A stretch of 64,000 nt of DNA from RI-92 sp037384645 (GCA_037384645.1 JARRNT010000033.1:1-64000); one strand, 5' to 3'; shown: positions 35,575-45,368, counted from the stretch's first letter. The notes: generated from the letters alone by a model not told the origin. Translations and numbers: made by a program.

Positions 35575-36024
35575 ATGACTGCCGGTAAATATTGTAATCG
35601 CGATGTCGTTATTGTCGAAGCAACGGATTCGTTGCGTGAGACTATCCAGCTGATGCGCAAAAATCACGTGGGTGATATTGTCGTCGTGGAACAGACCAAC
35701 GGCGTCAATACGCCAGTCGGTATTCTCACCGATCGTGACCTGGTCATCGAGGTCCTGGCACAGGATGTGGATATTGACAGCGTGACCGTCGGTGACGTAA
35801 TGAGCGATCAGCTGGTCAGCGTCACCGATAACACCAGCCTGGACGACACCCTGGATGTTATGCGGACACACGGTATCCGCCGCCTGCCGGTAATCGATCA
35901 CTCAGGTAATCTGCAGGGCATCATCACGCTGGATGATGTACTGGAAGTCCTCGCCGACCAGATACAAAAACTGGCTATACTTGTAAAAATGGAACAACGC
36001 CGCGAAAAACAACTTCGGAACTGA
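35575..36024 (+). CDS. CBS-domain pair protein
   Basis: A 149-residue protein of two CBS domains (about 8-62 and 72-130), each with the NHVGDIVVVEQ and HGIRRLPVIDH type strands and the GILTDRDLVIEV loop. CBS pairs bind AMP, ATP or SAM and act as energy sensors. A GGGAGAG site 7 nt upstream supports the ATG at 35575 (a GTG at 35569 is the alternative). No effector domain is attached, so its partner is unknown. Confidence 0.88.
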   Translation: MTAGKYCNRDVVIVEATDSLRETIQLMRKNHVGDIVVVEQTNGVNTPVGILTDRDLVIEVLAQDVDIDSVTVGDVMSDQLVSVTDNTSLDDTLDVMRTHGIRRLPVIDHSGNLQGIITLDDVLEVLADQIQKLAILVKMEQRREKQLRN

Positions 36025-36089
36025 CCAGTGGAGTCTTTGACGCCGTTGCCAATCCGAGACCACAACATATTTCGATAGGGAGAGATTTG

Positions 36090-36503
36090 ATGGCTGCAAA
36101 AAAAGCAACTTCCAGTACAGGCACACGCTCTCGTCGTACTGGCCAGCGTAGCACTGGCCAACGCAGGGCTCGCACCAGTGTAGAGAAACGCAAGGCAAAG
36201 GCCAGCAAGGCACGCAAGGACCTCGTCAGCAAACTGAAAAGAGATTTGCAGGCCAGTAAAAAGGCCCTCAGGACCACCACCAAGGCGGCGAATACAGAAC
36301 TTAAACTGGCCAGGGCCGCCGCCAAGGCTGAAATTGATGTGTTAAAGGAACAACTGGCGCTGGCGCTAAAACGCGAAGAGGCGCTGCGCAAACTCAGTCA
36401 GCAAAAAGCGAAAATGATGTGGCAGGCCGGCGAGCAATGGGAGAAGCAGCAACTCGCCAAGCTCAAGCAGTCGTTGAAGCGAACCAGCCGTTCCCGGGGA
36501 TAG
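36090..36503 (+). CDS. Highly basic coiled-coil protein
   Basis: A 137-residue protein, about one third lysine plus arginine. Residues 1-35 are RT/SQ-rich and unstructured, and residues 36-130 form a long amphipathic helix with heptad character (SKLKRDLQASKKALRTT, ELKLARAAAKAEIDVL, ALKREEALRKLS). A GGGAGAG element precedes the ATG at 36090. Composition suggests binding to DNA, RNA or another polyanion. No family is recognised; like the adk tail, it adds to the abundance of lysine-rich proteins here. Confidence 0.65.
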   Translation: MAAKKATSSTGTRSRRTGQRSTGQRRARTSVEKRKAKASKARKDLVSKLKRDLQASKKALRTTTKAANTELKLARAAAKAEIDVLKEQLALALKREEALRKLSQQKAKMMWQAGEQWEKQQLAKLKQSLKRTSRSRG

Positions 36504-36654
36504 AACCGGCTCAGCTGGCCAACGCCAGGTAGAAATATACGACGAGCCCCTGCTCGATGTTGTCCAAGACGCTATCCGGGCCTAACTGACAGACAATTCC
36601 CGTGTGCTGTCCGAAATGTTGGGAAAGCCTCATACCGACAGCCGGCAGTCCTGT

Positions 36655-37704
36655 TCAGGCAATACTGATTTCATCGGATGCGTAGACATCCTGAATTGCG
36701 TGTAACAGCTTGACCCCGTCTTCCATGGGTTTCTGAAAGGCCTTGCGACCCGAAATCAGGCCCATCCCACCGGCACGTTTATTAATGACCGCAGTGCGTA
36801 CCGCCTGGTGCAGGTCATCCGCCCCGGAGGCGCCACCGGAATTAATCATGCCAGTCCGTCCCATGTAACAGCAGGCAACCTGGTAACGGACCAGGTCCAC
36901 CGGGTGATCGCTGGTCAATTCCGAGTACACCTTCGGGTGCGTTTTGCCAAACTGGATCGCGGTATAGCCACCATTATTCTGCGCCTGTTTCTGCTTGATA
37001 ATGTCCGCGTCAATCGTGGCCGCCAGATGGTTAGCCTGGCCGGTCAGGTCAGCGGAAACATGGTAATCCTTGCCCTGGTGTTTGAACGCACTATTACGCA
37101 GGTAAGCCCAGAGGACCGTCACCATCCCCAGTTCATGGGCCCGCTCAAACGCCTCACTCACCTCCTGGATCTGACGTCGCGATTCGGGAGAGCCGTAATA
37201 GACCGTCGCACCGACAGCGACTGCCCCCATATCGAAAGCCTGTTCAACACTGGCAAACAGGGTCTGATCATAGTGTTCCGGATACGTCAGCAATTCGTTG
37301 TGGTTGATCTTGGCGATAAAGGGAATTTTGTGTGCATATTTGCGGGCCACGCTGTTGAGAACCCCTAGGGTACTGGCCACGGCATTGCAGCCTCCCTCGA
37401 TGGCCAGCTCGACAATATTGGCCGGGTCGAAATAGGCGGGGTTGGGCGCGAACGAGGCACCGGCCGAGTGCTCCACGCCCTGGTCCACCGGCAGAATCGA
37501 AAGATAGCCCGTGCCGGCAAGACGACCGTGCTGGTATAGCGCGTTAAGATTGCGCAAGACCCCGGGTTTACGGTTCTTTTCAGCAACTACTCGCTCGATA
37601 TAGTCGGGCCCGGGCAAATGCAATCTGTCCCTGGGCAGTCCGACACAGGTATGGGTTAGCAGGGACTCGGCTTCATCGCCGAGTAGCCTGGCGATATTGT
37701 CCAT
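36655..37704 (-). CDS. fbaB: Class I fructose-bisphosphate aldolase (DhnA/FbaB type)
   Basis: Cleaves or forms fructose-1,6-bisphosphate via a Schiff-base lysine in glycolysis and gluconeogenesis. The 349 residues match the archaeal/bacterial FbaB type: LPVDQGVEHSAG (62-73, active-site region), PFIAKINHNE, GAVAVGATVYYG, and the phosphate-binding C-terminus INSGGASG with LISGRKAFQKP. An AGGAGG precedes the ATG. Convergent with the preceding basic-protein gene. Confidence 0.93.
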   Translation of the reverse strand: MDNIARLLGDEAESLLTHTCVGLPRDRLHLPGPDYIERVVAEKNRKPGVLRNLNALYQHGRLAGTGYLSILPVDQGVEHSAGASFAPNPAYFDPANIVELAIEGGCNAVASTLGVLNSVARKYAHKIPFIAKINHNELLTYPEHYDQTLFASVEQAFDMGAVAVGATVYYGSPESRRQIQEVSEAFERAHELGMVTVLWAYLRNSAFKHQGKDYHVSADLTGQANHLAATIDADIIKQKQAQNNGGYTAIQFGKTHPKVYSELTSDHPVDLVRYQVACCYMGRTGMINSGGASGADDLHQAVRTAVINKRAGGMGLISGRKAFQKPMEDGVKLLHAIQDVYASDEISIA

Positions 37705-38073
37705 AACGCCTCCTTTCGGTCTGTCATGCTTGACTCGTTGTTATCGCGGCCATGTCGCCTCGATTGTGCTGGCGACGCTTCCAGTATATGACAGGCAGCA
37801 TGACGTGTTTTGCGCGAAATCAATAAATCCTGAGTCGTTGTTTTCGCGGCACCAGCACGTATGCGTTTTTTGATCGCGATTCGCAGAAATCATGGCTATG
37901 TCCACAAGGTGACCGTAAAAAGCGCATCGCAGTTCACTCTCCGGGCCATAACAGTGAACTTGGCCAGCGCACACCTGTCGTAGAATAAGTCTCAAATCAG
38001 ACAAACAGGCCCACAGCATGGTCATTTCATTTTTGTTTTAATTTGGGATATTCCCTGACCAGAGGAGATACGC
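37705..38073. other. Divergent intergenic region with a 20-bp direct repeat
   Basis: Between fbaB (minus) and the moxR operon (plus). It carries an imperfect direct repeat: TGACTCGTTGTTATCGCGGC at 37731-37750 and TGAGTCGTTGTTTTCGCGGC at 37831-37850, exactly 100 bp apart, 18 of 20 bases identical. The moxR ribosome-binding site is AGAGGAGA. No convincing promoter could be picked on either strand, and the short open frame here looks spurious. Confidence 0.6.
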
Positions 38074-39081
38074 ATGACCGAGGCAACTGCTCGATCACCC
38101 CAGGCTCCTGCGTCCGCAAGCGAGCGGATCACCCAACTTCGGCACAGTATTGACCAACAAATCATCGATCAGGAAGCCCTGACCCTGCGGCTGCTAATCG
38201 CCCTGCTCGCCGATGGCCACCTGCTGGTAGAAGGTGCACCCGGCCTGGCCAAAACCACCGCGATCAAGGCCCTGGCCCAGGGTATAGAAGCCGAATTCCA
38301 TCGAATCCAGTTCACCCCCGACCTGCTGCCGGCTGACGTCACCGGTACCGAGATATACCGGCCACAGGATGGCTCTTTCCATTTCCAGCATGGCCCCATC
38401 TTTCACAACCTGGTCCTCGCCGATGAAATCAATCGCGCACCGGCCAAAGTGCAATCGGCACTGCTTGAAGCCATGGCCGAACGCCAGGTCAGTATCGGTC
38501 GCCAGACTTATCCCCTGCCCCGTTTGTTCCTGGTCATGGCGACCCAGAATCCAATCGAACAGGAAGGTACCTACCCCCTGCCGGAGGCGCAACTGGATCG
38601 TTTCCTGATGCATGTTCGCATTGGCTATCCCGGCACGGCGGGTGAAAAGAAAATCCTGCACCTGGTCCGCGACCAGGTGCGCCACGCACATCTGCCCCGG
38701 CCCACGGCCAGTATTCGCAAGGTCTCACAGGACACCCTGTTTGCCGCGCGCCAGGAAATCCTGGACCTGCATATGGCTGATGCCCTGGAAGACTACCTGA
38801 TCGAAATTGTCACCTGCACCCGCGACCCCGGGCATTACGATCCCAGGCTGGCACAGTGGATTCAGTTCGGTGCCAGTCCCCGCGCCACTCTCGCCCTCGA
38901 TCGTTGTGCCCGAGCACATGCCTGGTTACACGCTCGTGACTACGTCTCGCCCGAGGACATCCACGCCGTCGCCGCCGATGTGCTGCGTCATCGCGTCCTG
39001 TTGTCCTACCAGGCCGAGGCCGAAGGCATTACCCCGGACCACTTCATCAAGGAAATCCTGCGGCACATTGCCGTGCCATAA
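38074..39081 (+). CDS. moxR: MoxR-type AAA+ ATPase
   Basis: Chaperone-like AAA+ ATPase paired with VWA proteins; thought to insert metals or assemble complexes. The 335 residues contain Walker A GAPGLAKTT (50-58), Walker B LADEINRAP, sensor 1 MATQNPIEQEGTYPLPEAQLDRF, and arginine-finger-like SPRATLALDR. First gene of a six-gene operon. AGAGGAGA precedes the start. Confidence 0.95.
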   Translation: MTEATARSPQAPASASERITQLRHSIDQQIIDQEALTLRLLIALLADGHLLVEGAPGLAKTTAIKALAQGIEAEFHRIQFTPDLLPADVTGTEIYRPQDGSFHFQHGPIFHNLVLADEINRAPAKVQSALLEAMAERQVSIGRQTYPLPRLFLVMATQNPIEQEGTYPLPEAQLDRFLMHVRIGYPGTAGEKKILHLVRDQVRHAHLPRPTASIRKVSQDTLFAARQEILDLHMADALEDYLIEIVTCTRDPGHYDPRLAQWIQFGASPRATLALDRCARAHAWLHARDYVSPEDIHAVAADVLRHRVLLSYQAEAEGITPDHFIKEILRHIAVP

Positions 39082-39089
39082 GAACGGCC

Positions 39090-40052
39090 ATGTTGGATGC
39101 ACCACCCGACAATGGCATTCATGTCAGCCTGGAGACATTAATCGCACTGCGCCGCGAAGGTATCCGGCTGTCACTGGGCCAGGCCCATGCCCGGGCCCAA
39201 CTGGCTGGCGGTTACCGTTCCGCCTTTCGTGGACGCGGCATGGATTTCGAGGAAGTCCGTGCCTATCAGCCCGGCGATGATATCCGACGGATGGACTGGC
39301 GTGTCACCGCCCGCAGTAATCGCCCGCACACCAAACTGTTTCGCGAGGAGCGCGAACGTCCGGTCCTGCTATGCGTGGATACCGGTACCAGCATGCGTTT
39401 CGCCAGCCGCATCGCTTTCAAATCCGTTCAGGCCTGCCGTGCGGCCGCATTACTGGGCTGGGCGGCACTGGAAAACCACGATCGTATCGGCGCCGTGACT
39501 TTCGCTAATTCGGCTGCGCAGGAATTACGCCCGGCGGGCGGCAAACGTGCACTGCTGCATTGCCTGCAAATGCTGGCAGCCGCCAGCGTGGCCTCGCCCC
39601 TGGCCACAACAGACGCGCCGTTGCAGGATACCTTGCTGCGCCTGCGTCACCTGGCGCGCCACGGAACCCTGGTGATCCTGATTAGCGACTTCAATGGACT
39701 GGATGCTGCAGCCGAACAGCACCTCGGCGCACTCGCACAGCATAACGACGTCATGGCCATTCGCATTTTCGATCCACTGGAAGCCGAACTGCCACCGCCC
39801 GGTCACTATGCCTTCAGTGATGGGCAGCAGATCCAGAGCCTGTGGACAACGGATCCAGTATTACGCGACCAGTACCACCAGGAATTCGCCGATCGCAGCG
39901 AATACCTGGCCAGCCTGTGTCGCCGACACCGTATTCGCTGGTTATCCCTGAGCACGGCAGAAGATACCGCGTCCAGCTTGCAACAGTATTTGCAGAAGAC
40001 ACGTGTTCGCGATTATGCAAGCGGGCAACTGCAAAACGTATTAGCCGGTTAA
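39090..40052 (+). CDS. DUF58 domain protein
   Basis: A 320-residue protein usually encoded next to MoxR. The GRGMDFEEVRAYQPGDDIRRMDWRVTARS block at about 49-77 is the DUF58 signature. CVDTGTSM further on is the VWA-like MIDAS remnant. No membrane segment. Likely a partner of the MoxR ATPase. It starts 8 nt after moxR. Confidence 0.92.
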   Translation: MLDAPPDNGIHVSLETLIALRREGIRLSLGQAHARAQLAGGYRSAFRGRGMDFEEVRAYQPGDDIRRMDWRVTARSNRPHTKLFREERERPVLLCVDTGTSMRFASRIAFKSVQACRAAALLGWAALENHDRIGAVTFANSAAQELRPAGGKRALLHCLQMLAAASVASPLATTDAPLQDTLLRLRHLARHGTLVILISDFNGLDAAAEQHLGALAQHNDVMAIRIFDPLEAELPPPGHYAFSDGQQIQSLWTTDPVLRDQYHQEFADRSEYLASLCRRHRIRWLSLSTAEDTASSLQQYLQKTRVRDYASGQLQNVLAG

Positions 40053-40090
40053 CCCCATATGTGTAGAACGTAAGACCAAATCAGTGAGCC

Positions 40091-40564
40091 ATGACAGCCA
40101 GCCATAGTAACCCACTCCAGGGACTGCGCGATCTCCATCTGCCACCACCCGTCTCTGCCTGGCCGCCGGCACCGGGCTGGTGGTTGCTCGGATTGCTCGT
40201 CCTGGTCCTGTTGCTGGGGGCATTCTGGCTCTGGCGTCGACACCGCCGACAGGCATACCGGCGCGTGGCGAGCAAACAGCTTGCGCAACTGCGGACAGGC
40301 ATGCAACAGGGGCAGGCAGATACAGCCATTATCGCCGAGCTATCAATCCTGTTACGCCGTGTCGCCATCAGTCGCTATGGTCGCGACCAGGTTGCTGCCC
40401 TGCATGGCCCGGACTGGCTGGCCTTTCTCGATCGGACCGGGCGTACCGATGCCTTTACCCGCCAGGGCCGGGCCCTGCTGGATGCGCCATATCAGCGCCA
40501 TAGCGGGCAAGCGGCTGCGCCTTTGCTGGATCTGGCACAACGCTGGTTAAGGTTGCAATCATGA
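40091..40564 (+). CDS. DUF4381 domain protein
   Basis: A 157-residue protein with one transmembrane helix (about 29-50) after a proline-rich start, then a cytoplasmic helical domain with LLRRVAISRYGRDQVAALHGPDWLAFLDRT, which is typical of DUF4381. These occur only in MoxR-VWA operons. Its stop overlaps the next start, so it is tightly coupled. Confidence 0.88.
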   Translation: MTASHSNPLQGLRDLHLPPPVSAWPPAPGWWLLGLLVLVLLLGAFWLWRRHRRQAYRRVASKQLAQLRTGMQQGQADTAIIAELSILLRRVAISRYGRDQVAALHGPDWLAFLDRTGRTDAFTRQGRALLDAPYQRHSGQAAAPLLDLAQRWLRLQS

Positions 40565-41610
40565 TGCACTTCGCCTGGCCCTGGATTTTCCTGGTCCTGC
40601 CATTACCCTGGCTGCTACGCTGGCTGCGCTCACGTGCCAATACTGCGACACCCGCCGCCTTGCGTGTGCCGTTTTATTCCCGACTCCAGCAGATCCCGTC
40701 ACCACACGAGCAGGTCGTTGCGTCACACCGCTTGCGCCGCGGGTTGTTCTACCTGCTGTGGCTGTTACTGGTCTGTGCGGCTGCGCGTCCGCAATGGCTG
40801 GGGCAGCCCGTGCAAATTCCCCTGAGCGGACGCGACCTGATGTTGGCGGTTGATCTCTCCGGCAGTATGCAGACCCAGGACATGACACTCAATGGCAAAG
40901 CCGTCGACCGCCTCACCATGATCAAGTCCGTTGCCGGGCACTTCATCCGGCAACGCACCGGCGATCGCATTGGCCTGATCCTGTTCGGGACCCATGCCTA
41001 TTTGCAAACGCCACTGACCTACGACCGGACCACGGTGCAAACCATGCTGGACCAGGCGGTCATCGGCATTGCCGGCAAGGCCACCGCCATCGGTGATGCC
41101 ATCGGGCTCGCGGTAAAACGCCTGCAGCACTATCCCCATCAGAGTCGGGTCCTGATCCTGCTCACCGATGGCGCCAATGATGCCGGCGAAGTCTCTCCCA
41201 TCCAGGCAGCCAAACTGGCGGCAAAGGAACACATCCGCATCTACACCATCGGTGTTGGCGCGGATCGCATGCTGGTCCAGGGTTTTTTCGGTAACCAGGT
41301 AGCCGTCAACCCATCATCTGATCTGGATGCACATGCCCTGCGCAAGATTGCGTCGGTCACGGGGGGAAAATTTTTTCGTGCCAAAAATACCCGGCAGCTA
41401 CGCGAGATTTACCATGAACTCGACAAACTCGAACCCACGGTCACCAACCGTGCGACCTTCCGACCGTTTACCGCGCTGTATATGTGGCCACTTGGCCTGG
41501 CCCTGTTAATCAGTCTCGCTTATGCCTGGCTGCAGTTACCCGCCACACACCTGCCACGCCGCAAACCGGCAACGACGATGGACGCCAACACATCAGGTAC
41601 ACCATCATGA
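40561..41610 (+). CDS. batA: VWA-domain membrane protein (BatA type)
   Basis: A 349-residue inner-membrane protein: helices at about 7-20 and 62-76 and at 313-333, with a VWA domain between. MIDAS DxSxS is intact: D98, S100, S102 in AVDLSGSM. TITPLT-like TPLTYDR and TDGANDAG are the later metal motifs. Overlaps both neighbours by 4 nt. Confidence 0.92.
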   Translation: MMHFAWPWIFLVLPLPWLLRWLRSRANTATPAALRVPFYSRLQQIPSPHEQVVASHRLRRGLFYLLWLLLVCAAARPQWLGQPVQIPLSGRDLMLAVDLSGSMQTQDMTLNGKAVDRLTMIKSVAGHFIRQRTGDRIGLILFGTHAYLQTPLTYDRTTVQTMLDQAVIGIAGKATAIGDAIGLAVKRLQHYPHQSRVLILLTDGANDAGEVSPIQAAKLAAKEHIRIYTIGVGADRMLVQGFFGNQVAVNPSSDLDAHALRKIASVTGGKFFRAKNTRQLREIYHELDKLEPTVTNRATFRPFTALYMWPLGLALLISLAYAWLQLPATHLPRRKPATTMDANTSGTPS

Positions 41611-43505
41611 TCGAACAGTTTCATTTTCTGCGGCCATGGTGGTTGTTGTTGCTCATTCCCCTGGCCTGGGTGTTATGGCGTTACTGGCGTCTGCGCCGAC
41701 AAAGTGGCAGCTGGCAGGCGGTATGTGACCCACACCTGCTGACCCATCTGCTGATGGATGGGCAAAGTCCGGCATCACGCACGCCCATCCTGTTACTGGG
41801 CATCGCCGGACTGCTCGCGATCCTGGCACTGGCCGGACCGACCTGGTCAAAACTGCCACAACCGGTGTATCGCAACACCGCCGCCACCGTGGTGTTGTTC
41901 AACCTGTCCGAGAGCATGAATGCGCCGGATGTCACCCCAACCCGCCTGGAACGGGCCAAACTCAAGCTACTGGATTTTCTGCGGCGCCAGCGCGAAGGCC
42001 AGACAGCGCTCATCGCCTATGCCGGCGAAGCCTATGTTGTCTCTCCCCTGACCGATGATGCCGCCACCATTGAATCGCTGGTCAATGCCCTCGCCCCCAA
42101 CATCATGCCGGTTGGCGGTAATAATCTTGCCCAGGCACTCAACAAGGCAGAGGCCCTGCTGGATCAGGACGGTGTCTATAAGGGGGGACGCATCCTGTTG
42201 ATCACCGACAGTAGCGGCGGCGCCAGGGCGCTGAAGCAGGTTGCAGCCATGCAGCGAAAGGGCCGGGTCCTGTCCGTGCTTGCGGTCGGGACCAGGCAAG
42301 GCGCCCCGATCAAGGCGCCGGGTGGTGGCTTCGTGCAGGCTTCCGATGGCAGTATCCTGATACCGCGACTGAACCTGAACGCCCTGCATAAACTTGCCGC
42401 GGCGGGCCACGGGCATCTTGTCGGCCTGACGACAACGGATGCCGATCTGAATGCGCTCTGGCCGAGCGCGCAGGCTTCGCGTATCAATAGCCGGCAACCT
42501 GACCACAATCACGCGGCCGATAGCTGGCGCGAGCAGGGCCCATGGCTGTTATTGCTGGTATTACCGCTGGTCGCCCTGTCCTGGCGCCAGGGCTGGCTGG
42601 CACTGCTGGTAGTGACGGTCATGCTGCAACCACACCCGGCACAGGCAGCAAGCTGGCGCAACCTGTGGTCACGTCCGGATCAACAGGCCTATCACGCCCT
42701 GCAACAGGGAAATGCCAAAGCCGCAGCCAGATTATTCAGGAACCGGAACTGGCGCAGTATCGCGCAATACCGGGCCGGTAATTACGCCGCAGCCGCTGCC
42801 GGATTTGCTGGCCAGCACAGCCCGGATGCGCTGTATAACGCGGGGAATGCCCTGGCGCACCTGGGCAAACTGCAACAGGCGGCGGAAAATTATCGCAAGG
42901 TTCTGCAACAACAGCCTGATAACCAGGATGCCCGCCACAATCTGAAAATCGTGGAGAAACTACTCAAGCAGCGACAGAAATCCTCCCACTCGAGACAAAA
43001 CCAGCAGGACAAAAAACACGGGCAACAACATGGCAAGTCTGCGTCAAAGCATTCGAAGCAGGGCCGACAATCCCAGGCTCATTCCGGACAGGGTCACAAC
43101 GGGCAGTCTGCACAGCACGGCAAGACTGGACAAAGCAAAACAGCCAAACAACAACCCCGGGCGAGCAGATCGGCTAAAGCCCATCAGCACAACACGGGAA
43201 CACGTCCTCAAAATGCAAACACCGGCGCCACAAAATCACGGCAACAGCATGCGACCAGGCCGGCGCAGGAAAAAGCTGCTTCGGCAAAACAGGGTAAAAA
43301 CCAGGTCGGACAACAGGCCCGCAAGGGACAGAAGCATAACCCGAGCAGAGGATATAACCGGAACCAGTCCACCGAGAAAAAAGAATCCGCGCAGGCATTA
43401 AAACAATGGTTACGTCGCATTCCTGACGATCCCGGCGGCCTGTTACGGCGTAAATTCCAATATTTACATGAGCTGCGCGAACAGGCGGCAAACAACGGAA
43501 ATTGA
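41607..43505 (+). CDS. batB: VWA-TPR membrane protein (BatB/BatC fusion type)
   Basis: A 632-residue protein. VWA domain at about 92-275 between membrane helices; the first MIDAS residue is changed (N99-x-S-x-S in FNLSESM), so metal binding may be altered. A second helix at about 312-345 is followed by a TPR segment (QQAYHALQQGNAKAA, DALYNAGNALAHLGKLQQ) at 365-450, then a long Q/K/H/S-rich low-complexity stretch (about 455-600) likely disordered in the periplasm. BatB and BatC are separate genes in some bacteria; here one protein carries both parts. Overlaps batA by 4 nt. Confidence 0.92.
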   Translation: MIEQFHFLRPWWLLLLIPLAWVLWRYWRLRRQSGSWQAVCDPHLLTHLLMDGQSPASRTPILLLGIAGLLAILALAGPTWSKLPQPVYRNTAATVVLFNLSESMNAPDVTPTRLERAKLKLLDFLRRQREGQTALIAYAGEAYVVSPLTDDAATIESLVNALAPNIMPVGGNNLAQALNKAEALLDQDGVYKGGRILLITDSSGGARALKQVAAMQRKGRVLSVLAVGTRQGAPIKAPGGGFVQASDGSILIPRLNLNALHKLAAAGHGHLVGLTTTDADLNALWPSAQASRINSRQPDHNHAADSWREQGPWLLLLVLPLVALSWRQGWLALLVVTVMLQPHPAQAASWRNLWSRPDQQAYHALQQGNAKAAARLFRNRNWRSIAQYRAGNYAAAAAGFAGQHSPDALYNAGNALAHLGKLQQAAENYRKVLQQQPDNQDARHNLKIVEKLLKQRQKSSHSRQNQQDKKHGQQHGKSASKHSKQGRQSQAHSGQGHNGQSAQHGKTGQSKTAKQQPRASRSAKAHQHNTGTRPQNANTGATKSRQQHATRPAQEKAASAKQGKNQVGQQARKGQKHNPSRGYNRNQSTEKKESAQALKQWLRRIPDDPGGLLRRKFQYLHELREQAANNGN

Positions 43506-43508
43506 AAC

Positions 43509-45368
43509 ATGGCCCAGCATCACTTTATACAACCCTCAGACACGCATGCCATTGTTCAGCGCAACAAGCGCCGGCTGTGCCGTTTCATCAACTGGCGCTG
43601 GCTGCTATGGCTCGCCTTTATCGCTGTACCCGCTATCGCCAATGCCAGTGTCACCGCCCAGGTAGACCGCAACACCATCAACGAAGGGGATACCTTTACC
43701 CTGACACTGACGGTAACGGGTAATAACCATGCCCAGCCGGACCTGTCGGGTCTGCAGCAAGATTTTGATGTGCTCGGCACCGGGCAGAAAAACATGATCC
43801 AGATAATCAACGGCAGCGTCAGCTCCAATCGCAGCTGGACAGTAACTCTCTCGCCCAAACACACGGGCAAACTCACTATCCCGCCGATTAGAGTCGGTAG
43901 TGATACCAGTAACGCAGTGAGTGTCACCGTGTTGCCGGCATCTGCTGCCAGTGGTGGCAGCCCCAACCAGGCCGATGTATTCCTTCAGGTCAGCGTCAAA
44001 CCTGAGCACAAATCCTATGTGCAGTCGCAGTTACTCTATACCGTGCGACTGTATTATGCTGAACCCCTGCAACAGGGCACCTTGAGCGATCCGTCCGTCG
44101 GCAACGCCATCGTGCAAAAACTCGGTAAGGACAGTCATTTCTCGACCATGCACGGCGGTCGGCAATACCATGTAATTGAACGTCGTTATGCCATCTTCCC
44201 GCAACAAAGCGGCAAACTGAAAATCCCCGGTGTGGTGTTTGATGGTCAGGTCAATGATCCGTCAGCACAGAGCGGTAATTCATTTTTCGACAGTTTCAGT
44301 CCGCCAACGCGTCACGTACATTTGCGTGCACGCACACTCGATCTACACATTACCAGCCAGCCTGCCAGCTACGGCGGTAACAACTGGTTACCCGCACAGG
44401 ATATTCAACTTGCGGACAAATGGACACCAAACAACCCAACATTCCGTGTAGGCGAACCGGTTACCCGCAGCCTGGTTATTCATGCCAAAGGCCTGTCTTC
44501 ATCACAACTACCTGACCTGTCCATGCCGCAACAACCTGATCTCAAGCTATACCCTGATCAGGCACAAACCAGCGATAAGGCTGATGGTGATACCCTGGAT
44601 GCTACGCGCAAGCAGAAGATTGCCATGATCCCGACTCGAGCTGGCAAACTGACCTTACCGGCCATACACCTGACATGGTGGGACACCCGGACCCAGCGCC
44701 AGCGCACGTCCTCGCTGCCAGCAGAAACCATCAATGTACTACCTGCTGCCGCATCCACTAATAACACCATGCCAGCAGGCGGCACCCAGTCAGGTACCAC
44801 GGCAAGCGCAACAGGCTCTAGCCACTCAGCACAACCCAGCAGCCCCGCTGCGACATCAACTTCCACGCCGGCAATCACAAATCATCATCGTTATAGCTTA
44901 CTGCGTGAAAATATCTGGATGATACTGGCAATCATCTTTGCCATTGCCTGGCTAATCACGGCATGGTTACTCTGGCGTCAGCGCAAACCGCAGCAAGATA
45001 TAAAATCCGACAATGTAGCCAGGAGGCAATCCACCGAACCGACCGGCCTACGGCATGTACAGCTTGCCTGCCGGCAAAACGATCCCAGGGCTGTTAGACA
45101 TGCATTATTAAGCTGGGCCAGAACACGCTGGCCGGATAATCCGCCCTTGTCGCTTGGCGCCATGGCACAACTGTTACAGGACGAGACACTGTGCGAACAA
45201 ATTGAGAAACTGGATAAAGCACTTTATAACCCGCAGGGCGCCAGCTGGCATGCAGAAAACTTGTTGCAAAGCTTCTCTGCGTATCTCAAACAGACCCGAC
45301 AAACTAAGCCATATAACGACGCAGACAAGCTGGCTCCGTTATACCTGCAGAAGCGAAAGGCTGGATAA
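43509..45368 (+). CDS. batD: BatD-type oxygen-tolerance protein
   Basis: A 619-residue exported protein: hydrophobic N-terminal segment (about 33-48), then several beta-sandwich domains of BatD (SVTAQVDRNTINEGDTFTLTL at 48-68), a Thr/Ser-rich linker near 420-460, a transmembrane helix at about 474-494 (WMILAIIFAIAWLITAW) and a cytoplasmic helical tail. Last gene of the operon. BatD proteins are linked to stress resistance in Bacteroides and Francisella; the exact role is not known. Confidence 0.9.
   Translation: MAQHHFIQPSDTHAIVQRNKRRLCRFINWRWLLWLAFIAVPAIANASVTAQVDRNTINEGDTFTLTLTVTGNNHAQPDLSGLQQDFDVLGTGQKNMIQIINGSVSSNRSWTVTLSPKHTGKLTIPPIRVGSDTSNAVSVTVLPASAASGGSPNQADVFLQVSVKPEHKSYVQSQLLYTVRLYYAEPLQQGTLSDPSVGNAIVQKLGKDSHFSTMHGGRQYHVIERRYAIFPQQSGKLKIPGVVFDGQVNDPSAQSGNSFFDSFSPPTRHVHLRARTLDLHITSQPASYGGNNWLPAQDIQLADKWTPNNPTFRVGEPVTRSLVIHAKGLSSSQLPDLSMPQQPDLKLYPDQAQTSDKADGDTLDATRKQKIAMIPTRAGKLTLPAIHLTWWDTRTQRQRTSSLPAETINVLPAAASTNNTMPAGGTQSGTTASATGSSHSAQPSSPAATSTSTPAITNHHRYSLLRENIWMILAIIFAIAWLITAWLLWRQRKPQQDIKSDNVARRQSTEPTGLRHVQLACRQNDPRAVRHALLSWARTRWPDNPPLSLGAMAQLLQDETLCEQIEKLDKALYNPQGASWHAENLLQSFSAYLKQTRQTKPYNDADKLAPLYLQKRKAG

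Noticed and set aside
37741..38025. 94-residue minus-strand frame upstream of fbaB
   Set aside because: It lies across the repeat-bearing intergenic region, has no ribosome-binding site, and its residues look random.
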